This document shows positions 58,116-64,000 of a stretch of 64,000 nucleotides of DNA, piece by piece. Every line of letters begins with the position of its first letter. Within the stretch, counting starts at the first letter, position 1. The notes under the pieces are model-generated. The model made no database searches and was not told the DNA's origin. It saw only the letters and a program-made list of their open reading frames with translations. Origin of the DNA: Halichoerus grypus. Its lineage: Eukaryota > Chordata > Mammalia > Carnivora > Phocidae. A program made the translations under genes and the position numbers. Location: the NCBI RefSeq assembly GCF_964656455.1, contig NC_135719.1, positions 10,085,163 through 10,149,162 on the forward strand, read 5' to 3'.

Positions 58116-59204
58116 TCTTCCTCTCCCCTGTCCTTTCCCTGTTACTCTAGGATTTGGAGCAGAGCCCAGAACTGTACAAAATGCTAGGCTCCAGCACTAA
58201 ATATGTTTGCAATCCTGGCAACATTTTAGCCCTTTCTAATTACAAAGTTTATACTTTGCCAAAGCTGAATTAGGGGTGAGGACAGAGAGAAGTTGGGGGG
58301 GCTAATTATAGAGACTAAATACACTGGAGTGGGGGGAGGGGAGTGGAGGAGAACCACAGGGCCAATCACACCCAGAGGCTGAGTAATTCCAGGATAATAA
58401 GAAGATGCAGACAGGAATTCAGACATGCCCAGAATAATTAAAAAAAAAATTATTTCAGGGAAATACATGAGACTGATAAGCACAAGATGAGCTAGCTATG
58501 AGCCTCTACTTATGGTTTCCCCAAAGTGAGAAGTGTGGGGAGGTTTCTGGGGCTGAGAGAGCTGCAGGTTGATGGGGACCAGGGTGGAGCTGTAACTGGG
58601 CAACAGAGAGCAGGTGACCCTAGCCAAGCAGTGTCGGTTAAGTCCAGGGGCCCCAGCCACAGAAGGTGGGAACTGCAGGTAGTCCTAGAAGAGGGAGCAT
58701 TTCCAGAGCTGGGTAATTGCAAGGCTAGAATGTAGCAAAAAGCTGGTTAGTTTCAAGAAGAAAAAAAAAAAAAAAAAACATGCAGGAGCGCTAAGAGGAG
58801 AGTACAGGTGAATCAGGACGCCAGGATGCCAGGACACCACGAAGCGCTCCCCCAGCCTGCCATGGCTCTCTGACTTGCCTTTGGGGCAAGTTGGGAAGGT
58901 CTTGGATCCTCCTTGATATCACCTACATCAGTTTGTCCATCTGCCAGTCTTTATGTTCCTCCCAGATCTAAATCTACAAAGTTTTTAAAGATCCAGACTT
59001 TCAACCAGTGTCCCCTCCTGGACCAACACATTTGTCTCACGCCAGTTCTGTATTTTTACTTTTGGGGGTATACTTCCAAAGGATCTAACAAACAGCAAGC
59101 CTGTTGTTTGTAGATTTAGTAAATATGTCTATCAACTAGGATATGATCTTGTTAATATTCTCCTTGGGGTTCAGGGCGCCTCCCATGTACTAGGAGCCCC
59201 CCAA
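58116..59204. other. No gene recognised
   Basis: Unique DNA with G-rich patches near 58290-58345 and a poly(A) run at 58758-58779. Confidence 0.5.
58758..58779. repeat. Poly(A) run
   Basis: An isolated run of about 19 A. No recognisable retroelement precedes it; it could be the tail of an unrecognised short insertion. Confidence 0.85.
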
Positions 59205-59480
59205 AGTATTCATGAAATAGTGAACAACTGTCATGATGACAATTTAGTAAGGCTCGAGGATGCAGAAAGAGAGGAAATGAAGCTGGGGAGGTGGAGTAGG
59301 TGTTTCATGAGGGTCTTTCAAGGCCAAATTAAGGACAGTGTTTTGAAGGTCTCGAGAAGCCACTTAGGAGATGATAGTCAGGCTGCATGGAAGTGGGCTG
59401 ACCTCATTGAGGGAATCCGGTTAAGCAATGAGCTAAGGCAGTGCCAGGGGGATGGAGTGCAGGGCATGTCTCCAGACCTT
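59205..59480 (-). repeat. LINE-2 fragment, antisense, decayed
   Basis: TCATGAGGGTCTTTCAAGGC, AGAAGCCACTTAGGAGATGA and GGCTGACCTCATTGAGG keep the spacing of reversed L2 text. Weaker than the other copies. Confidence 0.45.
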
Positions 59481-59892
59481 GTTTGTTCAGCATAGTGTCA
59501 AAAGTTAAAAGCGAATAGGGTCAGCTGGCAAAATCTGCAGGCCACACAAGACGGGGATCTCTGGCTTTCTTTGATATGGCCATGGTAGTCTTCAAAGACA
59601 CATTCAATTCTTTTATTGGAGTAGTTGTCTAAACTATTTGTTCCTTCTCTTCAAGCCAGTCTTTCAACCAGGAGAATTGTTTTTGAGTCACATCTATTTG
59701 GGGAAGGACAAAAATGTGTCTGAAAGGCCCAGCAGGTTCTAATAGCTCTTCTTGCTCTGGGAGATTGAAGTCCACCAGCAACGTGACCTACCTAAAAATG
59801 CTCCCTTAGATAACACCGTGTTGTGTTCTCTGAGCCCCCCGGTGGATCTGCATAGCACAGGGGGCTCTTTTCTTTCCAAAGGAAGTATTTCT

Positions 59893-59988
59893 TCAGGATC
59901 TCTAGAGAAGGGAGCTGGCACGGGGTGGTGGGGAGAGGTGGTCAAGACCCTGGCCTGGGGGTGAGGGGTGGGGGTGAGGATTCAGGGT
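59893..59988 (+). repeat. Direct repeat, left copy
   Basis: About 95 bp from TCAGGATCTCTAGAGAAGGG to ATTCAGGG, almost the same as 61897-61988, with a few substitutions and a 3-bp indel. It holds several runs of four or five G. No transposon family was recognised. Confidence 0.9.
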
Positions 59989-60261
59989 AAGCCCACACAA
60001 CAAAATGAACAAAAACCCAAAAACTTGCCTCCATTCCTTTCCCTTTTTCTAGCCTAACCTAAAATGTGTCTGTGCCAGTTTTGCTCTTCAAGCTTCGAGG
60101 CATCAATTAGTTGAACACCCTCTGTTGTCACTCAAAGGCCTTCCCAATCTGGCCCTAACTTCTTTTCCACATTGATCTCCAGCCATCCTCCCAGGGTCCC
60201 CCTAAGCTCCCTCTTGACTCATCAGCTTCCCTGGAGTTACATCATTAGGTAATTTGGCATC

Positions 60262-60760
60262 ACCGAAGGAGAGCAGAATATGCCACCCCAAAAGATGTCA
60301 CCTTGGCCAATTGATTATTTTGAATTGAGCTTACTTAAGAAATAGTTGGTGCAAGAAGGATCCATGGAGCCTCCTTTGTTCCTTTGGAAATAAATCCCCC
60401 TTGTGAAAAGTATGCTCCTTGTACCAGCAGGGTAGGAGGCATCCTCATCACCAGACATAGGGAATTTAGGGCTAAGAGGGCTGTATAAAGAACACTTGTC
60501 ACTTCTAAACTAATTTACTACCCCAAGCCCAAACCCCTTCATCGGGTCAATTCTTTACAAATTTATTGTTTCTTTGTCTAAAAGGTATATAAGCTACCTG
60601 CTTTGGTCACTTGAGTATCCTATTCTTTTTTTTTTTTTTTTTTTTGGTACTCCTGTACATACAAAATTAAAATTTTTTCCCTGTTAATCTGCCTTATGTC
60701 GATTATTAGGCCAGCCAAAGAACCTAGAAGGCAAGAATGGAAAAATTTCCCACCCCTGCA
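60262..60760 (+). mobile_element. Solo LTR, class III/ERVL-like, copy B
   Basis: Starts near GAGAGCAGAATATGCCACCC, contains a clear TATATAAG box at 60586-60593 followed by a poly(T) run, and ends with CTGTTAATCTGCC, CCAGCCAAAGAACC and AATTTCCCACCC. Same family and strand as copy A. Confidence 0.65.
60625..60647. repeat. Poly(T) run in LTR copy B
   Basis: A run of about 20 T in the 3' part of the LTR; may be an internal expansion. Confidence 0.85.
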
Positions 60761-61079
60761 TTACCCAAATTTGCAAGATTCACTGTATAATTTTGTCAGT
60801 CTGAGCATTTACTCGGGCACATATATTCCTAAGCGAACACACAGGGATGTGCTCAGTTGTTGGTGAACAGTGTATACTCTCTGTTGAATGCACTTGATTG
60901 TAAGGTAAAGTGGAATTGTAGAGGAATGTTTTGGTATAGAATAGAGGAGGCCAGATCCCAAGGACCTGGGTTGGGGACTCTGAGTTGTCTGGCAGGCAGG
61001 CCCTTCCAGTTGTAGCCAATAGATTCCTGCGCTCATTTAAGGTTTCTTTGAGCTAGCCCTGGTTTCCAGGAGAGGAGGT

Positions 61080-61260
61080 AAGTGTATGGTGGAGGAAGCT
61101 TAGTATAGGTGGAGAGTTTGAATCTGGACTCTCGAACTTACTGGCTGTATGACCTTGGCAAGTGCCTTGACCTCTCTGAGCCTCAGTTTTCTCTTCTATG
61201 GAATAGAGAAATAAGGATATCTATCTTGCACTGTTGTGAAGTTCAATGAGATGATACATT
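61080..61260 (+). repeat. MIR element
   Basis: TACTGGCTGTATGACCTTGG, CTCTCTGAGCCTCAGTTTTC and GTTGTGAAGTTCAATGAGAT follow MIR. Confidence 0.85.
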
Positions 61261-61896
61261 TTTTGTACTCAAGTGAGAAAATGTTGCTTTTTTTCTACTT
61301 GGAAGGCAGCGTTTTCTGTCTGGGTGGTATTTGCCAGTTTTCCAACAATCATGCACGATTCTCGAGACTTTCACCATATCACTGGCAAAGATCAAACATC
61401 ACCTGTACTCCCATTTAATTAAAAAAAAAAGAACTCATTCTTACTAACAGAATACATTTATTTAGGAAGGAGACTATATCAATCCTATAAACCATAGGAT
61501 AACTATAAAAACAAACACAATGAAAACAACACAGTGTTATGTTACTGATGTTCAGCCAGATACTGTTCTCTGCTAAAGGCTGTGAATCTAAGGCTTGTTT
61601 TCACTTTGTTGCAAAAGGGCAATTCGTGAGTTAGCAGGTAGGTGGTAGAGCTGTGCTGGTCCCCCAAAGAAGATTTTGATGTCCTTGACCATCAAAAGGG
61701 ATTGAAAGAACTGAAAAAATACAATCACACTTTCTCTATGTGATTCAGTGTTATTTAATGCTATGCTTGAACACCTTTTGAAATCATGTCAGTTCCCACA
61801 AAAGATAGCATCTTCCACTTTGGGAAATGCTGGCCTTGATCATCAGTCATTTGAGAGCACAATATTAGCCCATGACTGCAGGGATGTGGGTCATGG

Positions 61897-61988
61897 TCAG
61901 GATCTCTAGAGAAGGGAGCTGGCACTGGGTGGTGGGGAGAGGTCAAGAACCTGGCCTGGGGGTGAGGGGTGGGGGTGGAGATTCAGGG
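61897..61988 (+). repeat. Direct repeat, right copy
   Basis: Right partner of 59893-59988, same strand, about 2 kb away. Sequence on either side does not match between the copies. Confidence 0.9.
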
Positions 61989-62194
61989 CAGGCTGCAGCA
62001 GAGTGGAGTGCTAAAAATCCAGAGGGTCTCACCTCAAAGGCTGCAGATTTGCTGCTCAAGTGGGGTGAAGGTAAGGCTCTTATTGTGCTTTTGGCTGTGT
62101 TATACATTGCTGCAGAGGTGAGGGAATATGGAGAAATGCAGATCTGGGTGCTGGGCATTTATATAATTATAGCTATTTTTATGGAGCTCTTCCC

Positions 62195-62350
62195 AAGGTT
62201 TCTGAACATATTAACTCATTTAATTCTCATAACAACCCAGTGAATAAAAATCTGTATTCTCTTCATTTCACACATGAAGAAACTGCAGCCTAAAGGTTAA
62301 ATAACTTGCTCTGATTTTCTGAGCCTGTAAGCGGCAGAGCTGGTATCTGT
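62195..62350 (-). repeat. MIR element, antisense
   Basis: TTAACTCATTTAATTCTCAT, AACAACCCAGTGAATAAAAA, CACATGAAGAAACTGCAGCC and TGTAAGCGGCAGAGCTGGTA are reversed MIR. Confidence 0.82.
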
Positions 62351-62978
62351 AAATGTATGCGGTGGGCAAGAATTTGCTTTACAACATCACCCAAGGCAAG
62401 AAAGTGCATTCAAAGTGTTTTTCTTAATCAAATCGCAGTAGTGTTGGTAGATGGCCATTATCAGTCTTTGTTAGGTTTCCCTTCCCCACTCCCGTGGGTG
62501 GACCACTTAAGTGGTCCCCCAAACAGTGGGGGTGCCTGGCTCTTAGCCCATGGCTGTGGCCACCATGGTTTTCCTTGTTCTTCCTGCTACTCAGGGCTGC
62601 CCGCAAGAGCTAGCTTTGCGCCCTCTGCTAGGCAATTCCGGTCTGGATAAATACAGTGACACCACTCAACAATCTGTTTACAGATTGTACGGCCGGGTGG
62701 GACCCCATTGCTGATCCCAGGGCTGCAGGATTAATAGTCTCCATAGCTGCCCCCCCAGCTCTCCTCCATCCAGAGTGCTGCCTGTAAGAGGGACTGGGGT
62801 CCATCTCCTCTCAGGGAACTCACTTCCTACTTCTCAGTGTTCCCCTCTCCCAGAGCTTGGGCACCTCATCTATAAGTCAAAACACCAGCCCCTCTTCCTC
62901 TTCCCTTCTAGCTTAGCTCCTGGGAGAGTCTAATTGTCTGGAGGGTTGGTTAAAGGCTTCTTTGGCCTTGCCCTTGAA
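62351..62978. other. No gene recognised
   Basis: Unique, moderately GC-rich DNA up to the AC microsatellite; a 97-codon frame at 62357-62650 has no motif. Confidence 0.5.

Positions 62979-63019
<41 letters not shown>
62979..63019. repeat. (AC)n microsatellite
   Basis: About 20 AC units without interruption in otherwise unique sequence. Confidence 0.97.
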
Positions 63020-63021
<2 letters not shown>

Positions 63022-63044
63022 TGTTACCTGTTTCCTATGGAAAG

Positions 63045-63232
63045 AAGAACAGAGGTTCTTGACCTTGAGTTAGCACAAAATTACCTGGAGAACTTGCAAA
63101 TAAAACAGGTTTCTGTCCCCTTTTTGTTTCAAAAGATTTGGAATGGGGCCCAGGAATCTGTATTTAACTGGCAGGAAATGGTTCTGCTGCAGGTGATTTG
63201 AGGACCACACCGTGGAAAACACTGGCTTGCCT
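63045..63232. mobile_element. Probable small hAT-type DNA transposon
   Basis: AGAGGTTCTTGACCTTGAGT followed by AAATTACCTGGAGAACTTGC, then a rough reversed counterpart GGTGATTTGAGGACCACACC near the right end, resembles the short palindromic MER3/MER58-like group. The family is not certain. Confidence 0.5.
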
Positions 63233-63439
63233 TTAGGACACAGAAGAACCAAGAGGGAGAAAATTAACATTTCAGGGAGTACTAGGCAAACATTAACATC
63301 TTAACAAATCAACCTGCATAATATAAATACATGTTTGCAATATGTAATATTATGGAAATTATTGGTATAATGATACGAATATATGATTTGCTTAGCATTT
63401 CCAACTACTATTATAGTGTGATCATTTTCTTCTCTTTCC

Positions 63440-63660
63440 TAATAAGTCCTTCAAAAACACAATTTTTATAATGCCATAATATTTAACTGTATAAGTATGC
63501 TAACATTTATTTACCATTTTTAATACATGCTTGTTTTCCAGATTTGATGTTCTAAGTAACGTTTTGATCAACATATATCTCCATACATTATTCTCTTGCC
63601 TTTATGTTTTAAAATGAAGAACTGTTCTGAACATCCCTAGTACTTCAAGGATTTAGTATT
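63440..63660. repeat. Probable old L1/L2-type fragment
   Basis: ATAATGCCATAATATTTAAC, ACATTTATTTACCATTTTTA and TTGTTTTCCAGATTTGATGT resemble a common old LINE fragment. It directly precedes the RPL5 retrocopy. Confidence 0.45.
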
Positions 63661-63693
63661 GCTTTGAAAAACTTGTTTTTTTCTTCCCACTGA

Positions 63694-64000
<307 letters not shown>

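Noticed and set aside
52085..60760. LTR copies A and B as the two ends of one provirus
   Set aside because: The sequence between them is host DNA with L2, MIR and MER5A remnants and shows no viral genes.

Overview
The window is mammalian nuclear DNA from a carnivore. The diagnostic signal is about eighteen copies or fragments of the tRNA-derived Can-SINE (B-box-like head, CT-rich middle, AAATAAATAAAA tail), together with a carnivore-type L1 3' end seen three times. The youngest SINE copies lack the dog/fox SINEC_Cf wording and look like the form common in arctoid carnivores (bears, seals, mustelids). That placement is an inference from memory of these families.

No intact protein-coding gene, spliced exon, RNA gene or CpG island could be supported. 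The window reads as intergenic or intronic DNA. The only recognisable host protein sequence is a 5'-truncated RPL5 retrocopy that starts near 63721 and runs off the right edge. A second likely retrocopy, of an unidentified 3' UTR, lies at 14586-14858 between target-site duplications.

Layout. 1-16 kb: mostly unique DNA with old MIR and L2 pieces, an L1 3' end in a perfect 15-bp duplication (2.7-3.1 kb), an ancient repeat split by AT/CA microsatellites and a SINE (5.6-6.4 kb), and a small L1 with an inverted 5' end (6.6 kb). 16.6-20.7 kb: an ancient plus-strand L1 carrying another L1 3' end, two young SINEs and another old repeat. 21.4-26.1 kb: an ancient minus-strand L1 broken up by two SINEs, a Tigger DNA transposon, MER20, a 520-bp pyrimidine microsatellite and another old repeat. 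27.1-28.8 kb: a young 5'-truncated L1 with a possible short 3' transduction. 29-41 kb: SINEs, MIR and L2, a SINE whose tail has expanded into a (CTTT)n tract, and a long AT-rich unique stretch. 41-44.5 kb: old L1 with SINEs, including two at the same target site. 45-64 kb: L2, MIR, MER5A, three LTRs of one family, one different antisense LTR, a 92-96-bp direct repeat 2 kb apart, and the RPL5 retrocopy.

No new gene system was found. The points worth checking are retrotransposition details (twin priming, transduction, shared target site), the Tigger inverted duplication, the unexplained short direct repeat, and a few repeat-free stretches that could be conserved non-coding elements. Repeat family names were assigned by eye and should be confirmed with RepeatMasker.
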